NCBI GenBank assembly: GCA_900073065.1
Contig: FJOG01000013.1
Coordinates: 399,227-463,226, forward strand
Direction: 5' to 3'
Length of the DNA: 64,000 nt
Source: Phialocephala subalpina
Lineage: Eukaryota; Ascomycota; Leotiomycetes; Helotiales; Mollisiaceae
Part shown: in pieces, positions 49,355-61,382 of the stretch
Numbering within the stretch: the stretch's first letter is position 1
Layout: each line of letters starts with the position of its first letter
Program-made: the position numbers and the translations under genes
The notes under the pieces: model-generated
Told to the model about the DNA's origin: nothing
Seen by the model: the letters and a program-made list of their open reading frames with translations, nothing else
The model's database searches: none

Positions 49355-52075
49355 GGTGGAGTTATTATTGACAATGACTTCGGGGTAATTAGTTGGTTGG
49401 CAGCCGTGATTATGGTGGTTTGATTTCTTTTGTACTGAACCCATTCGCTTCGTTGAGAGAGCTAGCGAGGATCATGGCGACTCATAGCGACGAAACCACC
49501 ACTATCTTTCTCCGACGTCGTCACTTGCGCTGACACCTCAGAAAACTACGTTCAATGTTCGTGTTTTTGTTTCTTTATCTACGAGCTATACTTGAGAAGA
49601 GCAACGGTCGTTGATCTGTGACTTTACCCGCGAATCTTGACTCACCTGGCCATAGGCAACGACCTCCCTCTAAGCCAGCTCACACGAACTCGACAGCCTT
49701 GGGAACATCAATCTTCACGAGTTCTTCCAAGCTTCGAATACGAAGGTGTGTGTTTTCGTTCACATCAATTGGAACAATGCGGTATTTCTAATCTTGATCC
49801 CTCGCATTGGACATTAACGCAACGCAGTATCTCCCCAACCCTTCGAAAGAAGAGAGAGTAGTGCTAATCTATGATACAGAGTAGTCTGGCCTGACAACCA
49901 CCCTCAAACCACCTTGAATCTCTTTCCTAAATCTTCAATTGCCCACTTCCAAGCTTCACTTTGACGAAAGATCAACTGTCGCATATACAACGATCTTCAT
50001 ATCACGATCTCGAAGCTCCTCGTCATCCGAGATCAGTTCAATCTACTCATTGCGGCGCGCACACAAGAGCTGAATAAAGCGTTGAGGGAAGGAACAGTCC
50101 TTAGGTTCCTTCCGCTATACTGAACTCAATAAGACTGGATTCCTCTTTGCCAAGACGGGGTTGTGTGGCTATCACGCTGGAGTACTCGATAAATTAGTGG
50201 GCAGCCCCAAGAATATCATACCTCCAACATCAAATAAACATAGGCTGACTTTTAACTATGTCACCAGAGCACGTTGTGATCTGTTAAGGATCTTTTGAGC
50301 ACAGCCTTAGTGGCCTCCTAGCAATTCCCAACCCCCCTCGAACAAGCATTGGTCATAGCCGAGCTGCATCGATGTTTTCCATCTAACAAGGAAAGGATGC
50401 GAATAGATGAAGTAAGCGATATGCCTGCACTGCTTCCTGAATTAGTACATACCGCTGAGAATGTAAGGGGTGATAAAGCAATGCGAGCACCAATGAACCC
50501 GTATAGGAGGTCACAACTCGAGAGTATGGCCCATCATGGACCAAGACGGAAGGGATCTAATTGCAGCAGGTATGAAACTTCCCGTCAAGTTCACGGAGCC
50601 TCCACTCTCCATCAAATTGCAACGGCATACACTGACAAGACTTTCTAGAACTCGCGTCAGTGAGCCTCAGATCAGTAAGCTGCGTCGAACAAATTTTGGT
50701 CTTTCCAAGTATTCGATACAAGACCGCCTCTCCTTCAATATATTCCACTCTTCATTACAAAACTCAACCCCACTTCAGCAAACGAAGGGCTACGACAACG
50801 GTCTCGGTGTTTCCACAAAGGTCAACGAGAAAACCCTGCGGAAAGACCCAGATATGCCGAACAAAGCCCACGAGCAAATTCTTCGAGAGCCGATACCATG
50901 CTATCGAGTCAGCTACACTATTGCTGCTGTCGGAGCACGTGCACGTCCACAGCCAGCACTTCTCCAAACCATCACTTCCTCTTGGGGAGAGAACAATGGC
51001 GCCACTTTCCTAAACGAGCACCACTTCTTGTCTCGTCCTTTCCTTTCGGGACTCGGGAAGAGGTCATTCGCACTACCACGTTCTGAAGGGTATATGAGCA
51101 CTTTCTCGCACTTCGATCCTCCATCACTTCTACATACTTTTCCACAAGGAGCCGAGCCCTAGGTTCACCAAGCCACATGCCCAACAGGACCTGGGTCCCA
51201 GACTTTAGGTGTGAGAACAACTGCTCTTACCTCAATCCTCCATCACTCTTATACACTTTTTCTCAATGCATCAGCAGCCTGGGCCCGGGTAAGACCACCT
51301 TCTCAGGGCGATCCCCTTCCACCTTTGTTTTGAGAGTCCTGGATGTCCCGAGACTCCTGGAACACTCTCCTCTTTGAAGTACTTGAAATAGGAATGCTAA
51401 CTCCCGTAGGTCCACCAAGCCTCACGCCCATAGTACCTGGGCCCCAGCCTTGGCACCTGAGTGGTGCTTCTCCCTGATCAAGAAGTGGACCACGAATGTC
51501 CTGGAATGATCAGGACATTGAGAATATCGGTAAGCGCTTGGATCCTCCCTACCCCGCATTGGTTGGTTGGTTTTGTTTGTTTGAGGACCTCGCCCTACGT
51601 TAGGAGGGGCGTTGCTATTTTGCCGGCGGTACACCCAAACACTACCGGAACATCAGACTAATAGATCTGTGCCACTAGGCAATGCAGTCTTGGCCTTAAG
51701 CCCAATGCGGCTCCAATTTGTGGAGGCAACAATATGTCATTGCTAGCTTTGGCTCTTGATGTTGGGGATCCATCCCTCCTATTCCACTAGCGGCTCGCTT
51801 CGATCTTGAGCTCAAGACGAAAGCCAGGAAAACCAAAAAAGGTGAATTCGAGTCGGTGAATTGCCAGCTGCGACGGAAAAAGACGTCATATCTTGAATTG
51901 GGTCGCGAGGCTCGCGAATTTCGTGTTCTTTGAGTACAAAGCCTCACTCCGATCTAAACCTTCTCCCACTCGACACGTCGCAACCCCCGTCCTGAGCAAA
52001 CCGCCCCCCTAGTGCAGACCTTGCTTTACTTCTTTGGAACACATACTCTTTGCCTTACATTGCTCCGTATTTATC
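49355..52075. other. Gene-poor interval with an unassigned 208-codon frame
   Basis: On the plus strand a frame at 50536-51162 (208 aa) has no known family features and runs into the degenerate repeat at its end; a 99-codon frame overlaps it at 50349-50648. Neither has clear introns or motifs. The rest, including 51480-52075, holds no gene I can support. Confidence 0.35.
51108..51470. repeat. Degenerate tandem repeat, about 120-bp period
   Basis: The stretch atcctccatcact at about 51117 recurs at about 51236. The stretch gttcaccaagccacatgccc at about 51162 recurs, diverged, at about 51411 as gtccaccaagcctcacgccc. Offsets of about 120 and 248 suggest three decayed copies of one unit. Confidence 0.5.
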
Positions 52076-55000
52076 ATGGCGGCACCCTCCAATATCTTCC
52101 AAATATTGGAAATCGCAGCTGAGAATGAGTGGCAACACGGGCTATTTGTGGTTCTCCCTCCTGGCTTAAAGCGAGACACCACTGAGTTTTCAGCATATTC
52201 TAACGCCTTCAACTACATGCAGCAAGTCACAGAGATCAAAAAGCCCCAAGAAGTCAGGGACTATGAGCAATGCAAGGATGGTAACCACCCCGAGGATGAG
52301 AGGCCCCAACTGCCGACCGGTTGGATTTCGTACAAGACATTGCTTGACAATGCCAAGGCTGAGTCCTATGCTATTGAGTCTCTTATGTCCATGCAAAAGG
52401 CAGACGTTGTTCTAATCTGCACAAACAACCATATGGATAATATTCAGTAAGTACATCTATCCGTTTCCGTTATCTCCTATTCCAAACTTGTTATATTGTC
52501 CCACCCAAGCTAGGAGATTGGACTACCTCAAAGAAATATATACTGATGTTTGGCACCTCAGTTGGTTCTGGTCTGTAGTTTGTGCAGGAGGAATCCCATG
52601 CATGGCGACGAGATTTTCGGACGATCCAGTACAACGAAAGAAGCAGATCCTAGACTTGAATGAGACACTCAATGAACCTTTGATTATTACCAGCAAGAAC
52701 CTCAGGCACTTGTTCACCGAACAAGACGATGGCTTGGATATTGAGGGGTTGAAACTATGGACCTTTAGTTGTATTGAGAAGAGCCGCAAACGTATCCTGA
52801 CACATCGTCCTGAGCCTGCCGACATACCTGGACGTACTCAATGGATGTCCCGGAACCCTGACGGAGAAACCCGTTTTCATACTATCGAATACAATGGTCT
52901 GTCGGTCTTCACGAAGGGTCACAAGAAAGGCATGTACGATCTCGCTGCCCTTATGCTCACGTCTGGGAGTACTGGCAATGCGAAGGCTGTACGCTTGACT
53001 AGTGCCCAGATTATCGCTTCAGTCCAAGGCAAAATTGCGGCTAATAGCACGGCTTCCAACGATGTTTTCATGAGTTGTAAGTTCATTCTTTTCTTTGTTT
53101 AGCAGGCATGCTTCCTCCTTTTGAATGTCCCGTACCTTCTGGAACATTCAAATGAGAGTCTTTGACAATCTTAAAACTGATGCTGTACGCAGGGACTGGC
53201 TTTAATCATGTGGCCAATATGGTGGAGATTCATATTCACGCCATGTATCTTGGAGCGAACCAAATCATGATTCCTGCCCAGGAAGTTGCCGACAATCCTC
53301 TTGTCTTCCTTGAGCGCATTCATCAACATAGAGTAGCCTATACGCTGGCTCCCAATTTCTTCTTGGCGAGGTTGATACTGAGAATTCCAGACATATCCGT
53401 CTTGCTCAACGCCGATGATAATAAGTAGATTAGTCATCTTTTGAGGGATTTGTACTTACAATTTGTTAGGACTTAATCTGTCATGTCTGCGTGCTTTGAT
53501 CTCTGGTGGCGAGTCCAATGTCGTCAAGACTTGCATCCAGTTGACCTCTCTCCTGACCCAACTTGGTGCACCAGCATCCTTTATTCGCCCAGCGTTCGGC
53601 ATGACCGAGACCTGCGCTGGCATTACATACAACCCCTTTGACTGCCCGGTTTATGATATTGTGCAAAGCAATCACTATGCTTGCATCGGTTTCACTATTG
53701 ACAGGGTCGATATGAAGATCTCTGAAAAGGGAGAACTTCTTCTTCGTGGTGCTGCCATTACAGAAGGCTACTATAACAACGAGGTGGCCAATGTTGATGC
53801 GTTCGACGATGATGAATGGTTCTGCACGGGAGATAGTGGACATATCGATGAAAATGGCCGTCTGCACTTGACTGGTAGGATTAAGGACATGATTGTCGTT
53901 AATGCGTAAGTGGTCAAATGTCTCAGAGTTCTTGAACATCCAGACTAACGTTGAAATAGGCTTTGCCATCCACCCCAAGGCATTGAGAACGCTATCGAGG
54001 ATGCTGCCATTCCAGGCGTTGCACCATCGCTCACAGCGGTTTTCGGCGTTAAAGTTGAGGGCTTCCATACCGAGTCGATCGTTGTCGTCTACCTCCCACA
54101 GGAGGCTTTCAATGACCCAGCTTCTCGGGTTCATTCATCGATGTCCATCTCAAAAGCTGTCGTTCTCTACTGTGGCGTTCGGCCATGGAAGGTCATCGCG
54201 CTGGAGGAGAGTCAATTGGAGAAATCTTCTTTGGGCAAGTTGTCGCGCTCAAAGCTTAAGATGTCCTTCATGGCTGGAGACATGAATAAGTATCTACAGC
54301 AAGCCTTCGATGACCAGCAATTTGTATCTACATTGTCCCAGCCAGCTGGTACATTGACGGAGGAGGCTGTTTTAGCTACCTTCAATGATCGATTTGGCCC
54401 CGTGGGAGATTTCGGCGTCAATCACAATATTTTCGATCTCGGTGCGAGCTCACTGGACATTATTGGAATCAAGTTGGCCCTTCAAAAGTCCTTAGGCATC
54501 AAGGACATTCAAATTACGACGTTCTTCAACAATCCAATCCTCTCCAATTTAGCCAAGGCCCTTGAGAAGTTAATGCCCTCACCCGAGCAACTTCCAATCG
54601 ACCAGCTTGATATTTCGAAGACCCCGATTGCTGGGGACATTGAAATGAAGGCTCTAATCCCTTACGATCCGGTTGTCCTGCTCAATCCCAACACAGGAAA
54701 TTGCACAAAGGACCCCATCTTCTTTTTCCACCCAGGTGTCGGCGAGGTCTTGATCTTCTTAAACATCTCCCGCTACTTCAAGGACCGACCTGTCTACGCT
54801 CTTCGAGCCAAGGGATTCAACGGCGAATCATTCCACAACACTTTTGATGAAGTGGTTCAATGTTATATGACCGCTGTCCGGCGCATTCAGCCTGAGGGTC
54901 CTTACACCTTCGTTGGTTACTCATTCGGTTCCATCGTAGCCTTTGAGATGACAAAATACCTCTCACTAGTTGGTCAAGAAGTCAAGTTCCTCGCTACGAT

Positions 55001-55505
55001 CGACCAACCACCTCTCTTCAAGGCTCGTGCAAAGAGTTATGATTATTATGAGTGTGTCCTCACCTTGGCCTTCTTCCTCGGCCTCCTCAAAGAGAAGAGA
55101 GCCCATGACATCCTTCCCGCCTCACGTTTAATGACCCACGACGAGGTCCTCGATTTGATCTTCGCCGAGGCTCCCATTGAGCGATTAGCTGAGCTTGGTA
55201 TGACTCGTGAGAAGCTCAATAATTGGGCTGCTTTGACTTTGCAGTTGAAGAAGTGTGTTTCGGAGTGGGACCCGTCTGGCAAAGTTAAATGCATGGATGT
55301 ATTCTATACGGGACCGTTGGTAGGTTTGGTTAAGGCGAAGACTATCAAGGAGTGGTTGGAGGAGCACATGGTGGTATGGAACGAGTATGCGGAGGATGCT
55401 AGGTATCATGAGGTTGGTGGAACTCATCGCACCTTGATCAGTCCTCCTAATCTTGAGCGTTTCTGGGGCGTTTTTGAGGCTGCGATGAAGGAACGTGGTG
55501 TCTAA
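52076..55505 (+). CDS. NRPS-like synthetase, adenylation - thiolation - thioesterase
   Basis: Exons are 52076-52446, 52514-53076, 53193-53424, 53470-53905 and 53960-55505, about 1,050 aa. Adenylation domain: AALMLTSGSTGNAKAVRLT (A3), FGMTETCAGITYNPFD (A5), ELLLRGAAITEGYYNN, WFCTGDSGHIDENGRLHLTG (A7/A8), SSLGKLSRSKLK (A10 Lys). Thiolation: FDLGASSLDIIGIK with the carrier Ser. Thioesterase: FVGYSFGSIVAFE and GGTHRTL. No condensation domain. The A-T-TE layout is that of enzymes joining two aryl-pyruvates into quinones or furanones (MicA, TdiA, AtrA class); the product here is unknown. The 53425-53469 junction does not close in frame with the visible GTAGAT donor and TTAG acceptor, so either a non-canonical site or a frameshift is present. 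Confidence 0.8.
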
Positions 55506-55949
55506 GTAGCTTACTTGGATTTCCAACTTCATTGCCTCCGACTTTCTGGGTCTTTGGGGAGAGTGTTGCAGTAGATTTGGGAGCTTTGCTTGGTGGTTTG
55601 CGATGTGGATTCCGGCTGCATTGTACATTGTCCCTACTTTTCCGGTTCTTTTAGGGACCGTTATGGTGGATACGATTGCGCCTGTGGGCCGTACAAAGTC
55701 ATCGCAACGCAAATACGTTAACTTGAGAACCTTTTCCATTGACCCCGACGTGACTACAAAATGTTCCAGAAGTTGTGGGACATTCAGAAAATCGATCGGA
55801 TCATGCTCGCATAGCAATTGGGGGCTTCCAGAAACTATCATTTGACCTTCGTCGCATTACAATGTACAGTACCAAACTTCGTGGAACATTTAAATTTTTG
55901 ATTTTGAAGTACTGTGTTCCGCAAATTATCACGCCCTGTGGCGTATTGA
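55506..55949. other. Convergent 3' flanks, no gene recognised
   Basis: Lies between the stops of the NRPS-like gene and the SDR gene. No motif-bearing frame. Confidence 0.45.
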
Positions 55950-57192
55950 TCAAGTTGATGGACCTGCCAAAGTTGGCGCGGCATTGGTATCCACCTTTGG
56001 CCCAGTAAGAGCAGCTCTCCCAACTTCGCTCTTGAAGATATCTACTGCACAACTAACTTCAACAAAATCTTCCAGCTCTTCACTAACTGTCTTCAGCTTC
56101 TCTTTTACAGATGTTACTCCTTCATATCCAACAATGTGTCGAGCTGGAGGGTTCTCATGTCCTCCTATTGCAGTCAAAGCATGGACAGTCTCCAATACCA
56201 GTTTATCTCGTGCATCACTTGGTAGTTTCGGGTACCGAGATACGATTTTATCTTTGCCGTCTTCTTTTGCGCCATCTATGCGAGTGTCGGGGTGCATGTT
56301 GACGACGTTTGTTAGGATGTCTCTTAATCCTGGTGCTGGGTTGATGGAGCTCTCGTACTGGGGGAGTTGAGGAGCGAAGGTTATTTTGTTGGTTAGAACA
56401 GTGATCTCCTTGTTTGGTTGGACTATTGTCAACTTGATGTTGAAGGGGGCGATTTCGTAGGCCAAGGAGTCGCAATAGCCTTCCAGTGCCCAGGTCGAAG
56501 CGCAGTACATTGGCATACCAGGTGTCCCTATATGCCCGCCTATATTGGTGAGAATGATGATGTGCCCATTGTGCTTTTCTCGAAGGAGCGGGAGGGTCGC
56601 CTTGATGAAGTTGACCTGGCTGAAAAATATGATCTCGAATTGGTCTCGGACGAGGTTCTGGGTAGCAGTCGACGTGGAGAGCTCCTCGACGGTTCCAACG
56701 ACAGCTGCTTTGAGGTCAACAATTGTGCCGAGGGTAGTTCCATATATGCCTACCTTCCGAAGTGCAGCATAGCAGAATGTCTATGCGCCCAAATGTCTCA
56801 ACTGCTTCTGCCACCGCAGCCCCGCATTGTCCCATTATTCTACCATCACATCTGATGCCACGTATCCTGTCCTTCCATCCCTCTCTATCTTTCCTCCCAC
56901 TCTTGCACTCATTTATCAACTCTCTATATTCGGCATTGCGGTCTTCGTCTGCCATCTCCGCCGGTGGCAGACCAGCTGCAACGTAGTCGCCGTGCGCGAG
57001 GAGTAGTCTGATCAACCTCACCGCCAGTGGGGACAGCGAGGAAGTCAGGAACCATACTCGAGGAGAGTTATGCGTAGCTATACATGGTCAGCAGAGCTTT
57101 AGACACAATTGTTCTGACAACATACGAAAGGAAGCAGCAGGTATCTGCACCTTGGCAGCAGGACCCGTCTCTGACATCTTACGCTCGGCCAT
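55950..57192 (-). CDS. Atypical short-chain dehydrogenase/reductase
   Basis: Three exons (57192-57126, 57077-56754, 56704-55950) give 381 aa. The fold is recognisable: a first strand with VWFLTSSLSPLAVRLIRLLL, GRIDILLCCTSEA where NNAG is expected, GHIIILTNIGGHIGTPGMPM, and the active-site helix YCASTWALEGYCDSLAYEI. The usual nucleotide-binding TGxxxGxG is absent (TSSLSPLA), and the catalytic YxxxK reads YCAST, so the Lys is a Thr. Either catalysis is altered or the protein is non-enzymatic. Convergent with the NRPS-like gene, so it could be a tailoring or accessory factor. Confidence 0.75.
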
Positions 57193-57916
57193 GTTGACTC
57201 TGACTCTCACTCTTCCATCGGCACATCAATCGTCCATGTAGAGCATCACCAACATCCCGACCATAAACGATAGCAATATAGGGCTTGGAAGAATCACGAG
57301 GCTGAGGGTGAAGGACTTTCTTGCTGCAAGGCTGATATGCTGTCGGTAACGGCGTACTTGCACCGCCATCTCTGAAGTTGTTCTGCCACGTTGTGGCGTG
57401 CGACAGGGGTCGATCACGCTAAACATCCCACCGAAAAATCTGGGGAAGTCGGTGCCTCCTTGACTCACATAAACATCAACACACTCCTTCCTCAAGTCCT
57501 TCTCTTTCCTCTCACCACCAAGGAAGGAACGGCTGAAAGCTGTAGTCAGGTCAATTGAAGCTGTAAGTCATGTTTTCCATTCACATCCAACACTCATCCC
57601 ATCGTTCATTCATTACACGCATCCATACCACTTCTCCGCAATCGGAGGAAATATCCTATTGCAGTGTCACGCAACTGCCATCATAGCAATGCTCTCAAGA
57701 CTTGGATTAACCTGTTGTCTCTCCAGTTCCGGCCTGAGTTCAATTCGAAGTCCGAGTCCCAAACGAAAAGCGTACTATCCAATTGTCCGCCGCAACAGTG
57801 GTCGAGTCCTACCTTGGCTTAATCAAAATCAGCTCGAACGAATTCGTTACTTTGAACGACCATCCTGGTTCTTTAGAGACCTCCATACACGCCCTCACCG
57901 TTACCAATATTCCGGC
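57193..57916. other. Divergent promoter region SDR / phosphoserine aminotransferase
   Basis: The aminotransferase reading frame is open upstream to 57659, with a Ser/Arg-rich stretch (SSGLSSIRSPSPKR) that could be a mitochondrial-type extension. The family start at 57917 is preferred. Confidence 0.4.
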
Positions 57917-59354
57917 ATGCCTACCCGAGATCAAGTCACCTATTTCGGCGCGGGTCCAGCCTTGCTGCCAACCAGTGTTCTGGAAACAGCTGCAAAGTCG
58001 TTGGTCAACTACAATGATACTGGGTTGGGGTTGGCAGAACATTCCCATCGATCAGAGATTGCGACCGGCATCTTGAATTCTGCCAAAGAAGATCTTGCAA
58101 AATATCTGGATGTTCCAGATGACTACGAGATCTTGTTCATGCAAGGTGGTGGGAGTGGAGAGTTCTCTGCCACGGTCTACAACTTGGTAAATGTTTGGGT
58201 GGCACGCCGCAAGGAAAAGCTCCTGAAGGAATTGAATCTCGCAGAAGGAGAAGAATTTCCGGAAGACGAACTCCTCAAAGAGATGCAAAAGGCAGTAGAT
58301 GAGGAGCTTAAAATCGACTACCTTGTCACTGGATCGTGGTCACTGAAAGCCAGCCAAGAAGCATCTCGATTGATGGGCTTCGAACACGTCAATGTGGCAG
58401 CAGATGCAAGACAGGTCAATGATGGAAAATTTGGAAAGATCCCCGAAGAGTCAACGTGGAAGCTGTCTAAAAACCCGGCAATGGTGTACTACTGTGATAA
58501 CGAGACGGTCGATGGGGTTGAGTTCCCAGGATTCCCTAAGATCTTGGAGCCAAAGGGTGGAGACGATGACCCAATTGTGGTTGCAGATATGTCATCAAAC
58601 ATTCTCTCACGACGGATACCTGTGAAGAACTTCTCGGTCATCTTCTTTGGTGCTCAGAAGAACTTGGGAAGCACTGGTGTCACTGTTGTCATTATCAAGA
58701 AAAGTCTTCTGGCGGCGCCCCCTGCCCCAGCTCTGCTTCGAAAACTTGGCTTGTCAGTGGGGCCCATCGTACTGGATTATGGGACAATCGCGAAGAACAA
58801 CAGCCTTTATAACACTCTCAGCATTTTCGAGTAAGTCTCCTGTCACAACCAACAGCGAATGGAAATTGACTTTACTAGTGTCTACATCGCGGGTCAAGTT
58901 CTCAAGAAGCTACTTGAAACTTTCCCAGACAAGGTTGATGGTCAGCAGAAAATCGCAGACAAGAAGGCCAAGTTAATTTATGCTGCCCTTGAGAAGTATC
59001 CTGACTCATATAAGGTATGTTCTGACCAGTCCCCATGCTCCTTCATAATGCTAACATTTCAGATTGTGCCTGACAAGAGCGCTCGTTCAAGAATGAACAT
59101 CTGTTTCCGAGTCACACATGTATGTTGAGGACTTCCAAGTCATTCCTGAAATGCTGACATCTGTATAGCTTGCTAGTGGTATCGATGACTCCGAACGAAC
59201 GTTTCTGAAAGGTGCTACCGACCAGGGCCTCACAGGACTTAAAGGCCATCGAAGCGTAGGAGGTATCCGTGCAAGCAACTACAATTCAATATCTTTGAAA
59301 GGCGCAGAGCAGTTGGCGAAGTACATTGAGAAGTATGCTCAAGGGTCGAAATAA
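57917..59354 (+). CDS. SER1: Phosphoserine aminotransferase
   Basis: Four exons (57917-58830, 58879-59014, 59063-59119, 59169-59354) give 430 aa. It opens MPTRDQVTYFGAGPALLPT, with LAEHSHRS, ILFMQGGGSGEFSATVYNLV, VVADMSSNILSRRIPV and the PLP-binding FGAQKNLGSTGVTVV. It ends with LTGLKGHRSVGGIRASNYN, all hallmarks of SerC/Ser1. It converts 3-phosphohydroxypyruvate and glutamate to phosphoserine in serine biosynthesis. A ~24-residue insert (LLKELNLAEGEEFPEDELLK) resembles fungal orthologues. Introns are 48-49 nt. The start at 57917 matches the cytosolic family start; the frame is open upstream. Confidence 0.93.
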
Positions 59355-59899
59355 GCTGGNTAGGTTTAGGGGGCTCGGGCTTTCAACAATATTGGCGGTT
59401 TCGGAAATTGGCACATGGGAAAAAGCATTTGGTAAAAAGGGGGGGGGGGTTAGCGGCATTTGCATTTTCATGAATAATGAAACAGCAATCAAGATTCTAC
59501 AGAGGTATATGCTGCAATGGTGAGTGCAAACCTTCCTGTTTTATTCGTACAAGTTGAAAGCTTTTCAGCCCTTCGCTTATTTTCATGACCTTTTCACAAG
59601 CTCAGGGGAGACAACCAGCTGGTCTCCATCTCTCCTCCACTCAACCACATGTAATTAACGCACAGCTCGCTTTATTTCATCCTATCTGTCTCCACAATCA
59701 TCTCATATCACTATGCAATTCCTCTTTCTCGTCAATGATTTCAAAGCACGTCTTCTTGATCTGTCCGAAAAGTTTCCGAGTCACGTGTGGCCCCTTTCTC
59801 GAGCACATAAAGCTGTTGAGAATGGCCCAGCTTGTGTATAATCCTCAGCGCTCTTCTTCTATCTATTTGGATTAATTGCAAATCACATACAATTTCATC
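59355..59899. other. Intergenic, contains an ambiguous base and a G-run
   Basis: One undetermined base (n) at 59360 lies just past the aminotransferase stop, and a G11 run follows near 59439. Low-quality or slippage-prone sequence. No gene recognised. Confidence 0.6.
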
Positions 59900-60511
59900 A
59901 TGTCTCTCGAAAATGTATCTCGAGAAGAAATCGTCGCTTGGCTTCACAAAGTATGCTTGTGTAGAGACTTGACGGATGAATGATAGTTGCTGATGATTAT
60001 AGTGGCACGCAGGCGCAGACACCCTCACTACGGATGCTCATCACATGTTCTTCACCAAAGACGCAACACTCACATACGCCAATAACCATCCTGTAGTAGG
60101 ACTCAACAACATCATCGAGGTTCGTTTTCTCCCCCTCCCCTCTCTCCCCTCCCCCCTCTCCACCCTTAATAAACGCTAACCAGGATGAAATCACAGTTCT
60201 TCAATGCAGTATTCCCCCTCCTCTCCTCAATGTCCCACCAAACCCGCTCCCTTGCAGTTTCAAAAAACACCCTCTTTCTTAGAGACTACATCATTTATAT
60301 TGTGAAAGGTGATCCTGAGAAGAAGGAAATTAAGGTTCCGGCTTTGGGGGTGTTTGAGATGGTTGAGAATGCCGGGGAGAGGATTGGGAGGGTGGATTTG
60401 AGTGGGAAGGGAGAGGGAGGGGAGGCGGCGGTGGTGAAGGGGTTGGAGATTTATTTAGATGCTAGCGAGGTGTTTGGGAGGATTCAAGGGGTGAAGGAGG
60501 GGAGGTTGTAA
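59900..60511 (+). CDS. SnoaL/NTF2-like fold protein
   Basis: Three exons (59900-59950, 60003-60119, 60197-60511) give 160 aa. It reads MSLENVSREEIVAWLHK, then WHAGADTLTTDAHHMFFTKD and LTYANNHPVVGLNNIIE. The last exon holds FFNAVFPLLSSMSHQT, a strand-rich core (LAVSKNTLFLRDYIIYIVKG) and ASEVFGRIQGVKEGRL. This is the cone-fold pattern of small SnoaL/NTF2-like proteins, which may be cyclases, isomerases or ligand binders. The final acceptor is the AG at 60195-60196; using the earlier CAG at 60181-60183 would shift the frame. No substrate can be inferred. Confidence 0.65.
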
Positions 60512-61382
60512 GATACGGAAGTGAGGTGCGCTGTAGAAGTTGATGGGGCTGGCGGCAACTGTATGAGTTGTGTTGACTGAGTTGGCTGCACTCGGTAATC
60601 TATCTTGGCAGAACAAATTGCGTGTTTTTCTGGGTCAGTTTTACTCACAAAACTGCTTCTTCTCTTGGATTAGGTATTTTCATTTGCACTTTGTCAACTC
60701 GAATTCGGTTGTGCTTTTCTCAGAGATGAGGCCGCGCAGATCAAGTAACTCAAACTGGGCTCCTTCATCTTTCAGAGTTCTTCCGAGGTCTTTGAGCCTT
60801 CTTTTCGAATGCTATCACCTTCAATCTCTTATTCACAATAATTTTTTCGACAGTCTTCACTACTTTTACAACCTCAGCCTTCCTTCTTGGTCTCCAACTG
60901 ATCATCTTCCTTTCTCGCCACCACAGTTCCTTCTTTATTCAACACAACACAACAAAGACAATAAGGTACTACCTGTCTCGACCGCAAGCTGATTTCAAGG
61001 TCTCGATAAACTCTGCAGCCAGCTCACTTGAGCCTTGAGCCTGCTTCGTTTTCTTTCAGCTTTACATTTGCACACACCTCATCTCGTCGTCTTCGTTCTT
61101 TCCGCATCTGGTTCTTGCTTACTGGCCTGGAATAGACACATAGCATCAGGTTATCTTTCGTCCTCCTCTTCCCTCATCTTCAAATTCTTACCAACTCGGA
61201 CAATCTTCTCGAGTCCACCATCGGGTTATTCAATCTTTGAAGTCTTCATTGTGCGTACTCGAGTTTCCAGATTTCGAAGCTGGAAATGTCCCACGAATTC
61301 TGGTACATTGAGTTGACTACCTTGCTGACACATATCAGAGTCCTTTCCATGAGAAACCCTCTCGTCAAGGTTTCGCCTCACC
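60512..61382. other. Long pyrimidine-rich upstream region
   Basis: No motif-bearing gene. Strong C/T richness from about 60770 to 61370 suggests a long promoter and 5' UTR for the downstream gene. Confidence 0.4.

Noticed and set aside
53481..54134. 217-codon minus-strand frame
   Set aside because: Antisense to the adenylation domain of the NRPS-like gene.
57659..57916. N-terminal 86-residue extension of phosphoserine aminotransferase as a mitochondrial presequence
   Set aside because: The family normally starts at MPTRDQVTYFG and the extension has no clear cleavage site; kept only as a possibility.
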